Of a stretch of DNA of 64,000 bases, positions 62,504 to 64,000 are shown one piece after another. Within the stretch, counting starts at the first letter, position 1. Each line of letters opens with the position of its first letter. The position numbers and the translations under genes were made by a program. The notes under the pieces were generated by a model. It was not told where the DNA came from and did not search any database. It saw only the letters and a list, made by a program, of their open reading frames with translations. Location of the stretch: contig NW_024881322.1 of NCBI RefSeq assembly GCF_018691265.1, positions 1,798,001-1,862,000 of the forward strand, written 5' to 3'. This stretch comes from Tyto alba. Its lineage: Eukaryota; Chordata; Aves; Strigiformes; Tytonidae.

Positions 62504-64000
62504 CTGTAAAAAGACAACCAAGACAACCAGATTTCAGTCTCGGTTCAAGACACGCAACTCTTGTACATGTAAAGTTTCACTTTAACCAGCCCATGCCCTA
62601 CAAAAAAATATCCTCTGTATTCTGAAGAAACTGCAGTCTATGACAACAGAGAAACAGTGATACTGGTACAGTTGCTGGCAGAGAAGTAGGATATTTTCTG
62701 AGTTTAAAGTACCGAGTCCTACTTTCCAATTATGCACTGGAGACTTTACATAAAAAAAAAGGAAGTGACAGCATGAAAAGGCACTGGGAATAATAATAAT
62801 AAAAAAAATCTGTTAATGGCAAATACACAGGATACATACACCAACTTGCATACTTCTTACATGCTTTGAAAACATAAGCCTTCTCCTCCCTCAGATTTAA
62901 GTTACCTTAAGTTTTTCCCAAGCTTAATATCAAGAAGTTCCAAACAGAACTACACAAGATACGATCAAAACAAAAGAGTAAAGTCTAGACCTACATAAGT
63001 CTTCTTAGACAGAAGAAATTCACACGGTGTCTATTAAGACACAACCTAAGATAACCCTAGCATCAAATCAGTAGTAGGCAGATAGCACAAAAAGAAAGAA
63101 CATGACAGGAAGAAAACCCTTAAGCCTTCAACTGCATGGTACACTCACTCCTAGATTTAACAATTTAAACAAGCTTAAACTACACTGATTTTTCTTAAAC
63201 AAGGTACTCAGAGCTCACTTATGAGTAAAATTGATTACTAAATAAGGCTTGAAATCACCACATTTTCAGAGCTCTCTTTATAAACTCTGCACTTCTTACC
63301 TCTTTAAACCACCATGCCCTCGACAACGATACTACTACTACATGTGGCTTGTTCTTCTAGGTTTAAAAACTCGTGCAACTGAAGTAGTGCATTACATGCT
63401 TGAGGTCCTCTTGCAAAGCAATCCAATTCAAGCACAGTAATACGTACAAGTACCCTTCAAATACCTGATTTGTACAGAATCTGAAGTCCAGTCCATATCT
63501 CTAACTTTACACAGATGATATTTTCTTCTTCTTTTTCCTTGTAACAGTACATTAATAAAGATTATTTTTTTCTTCCATAGAGTTTTATTTTATATACCTA
63601 TCATCCACACAGCACTCTTCACAGTGGCAGTGACAGAAGCTGGATTTGGGCCTTTGGAATTGCCAGGGTACACAGTTTGCTTCTCTTTCCTCTTTCCATC
63701 AGGCTCTCTACAACCAGGATCTTTCTACCTTTCTTCACCCCCAGCCCTTTAAAGAGCTGTTGTGGACTGCAGCTATTGCTCTCCAACATCCTCGTGTACC
63801 TGTCCCACCCCAACAGTGAAACAAAGCAATATACCAGATCATCTGCAGCTACCAGAGAGGTGGTATCGACTGGATACTGTCTGATACTCAAACAGGTACG
63901 CCCCTACCCCACCCTGAGGAAAAGCTGGTGGGGTCCAGAGATGCAGGTGACTAGCCTAATAACTGTCAGGTAGTGCACATCTCTCAAATTATTAAATAAC
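62504..64000 (-). other. AZI2: AZI2 intron continuing past the window edge
   Basis: I looked for the preceding AZI2 exon, which in human ends in a QLRTEVETQQ-type segment, and did not find it here. Open frames in this stretch, including one of about 90 codons near 63.7 kb on the - strand, have no recognised domain. Confidence 0.6.

Noticed and set aside
63619..63891. A 90-codon open frame near the right edge, considered as an AZI2 5' exon
   Set aside because: The translation does not resemble the AZI2 N-terminal coiled coil and is not bounded by suitable splice sites.

Overview
The window is vertebrate nuclear DNA, most likely from a bird. The evidence is split genes with canonical vertebrate splice sites, an old CR1-type LINE fragment, few interspersed repeats, GC-rich minisatellites, and A-runs that grade into CAAACC-rich tracts. 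The species cannot be fixed from the sequence alone.

Two protein-coding genes are supported, and they converge tail to tail. On the + strand is the complete coding sequence of CMC1, a twin-CX9C mitochondrial intermembrane-space protein used in cytochrome c oxidase assembly. It has four coding exons (3757-3781, 13562-13654, 43703-43793, 45201-45315) that join in phase to a 107-residue protein, preceded by a CpG-rich promoter with NRF-1-type sites. On the - strand are the last four coding exons of AZI2/NAP1, a TBK1/IKK-epsilon adaptor (62355-62503, 59566-59627, 56036-56151, 52746-53134). The 5' exons of AZI2 lie beyond the right edge. The order and orientation, CMC1 (+) then AZI2 (-), match human 3p24.1 as I recall it.

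Layout: 1-3229 is AT-rich upstream sequence with no recognisable gene; 3230-4530 is the CMC1 CpG-rich promoter with long C and G homopolymers; 3782-45200 is mostly CMC1 introns. Intron 2 (30 kb) holds a decayed hAT (Charlie/ZBED5-like) transposon at 14411-16220, a CR1 fragment near 25.9 kb, a perfect 17-bp-arm palindrome at 33.7 kb, a 55-copy 14-bp minisatellite at 38773-39544 and an RFX X-box beside it. The region 45443-50531 is intergenic, with one exon-like block on the - strand. The region 50532-52745 is the probable AZI2 3' UTR and contains 50 perfect pentamers resembling an immunoglobulin switch repeat. The rest is AZI2 introns.

The two genes are not functionally linked: one serves respiratory-chain assembly, the other innate immune signalling. 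I found no bacterial-type operon, CRISPR array, or tRNA/rRNA gene. The most unusual content is the two tandem arrays, the X-box beside one of them, and an apparent GC-AG intron in AZI2.
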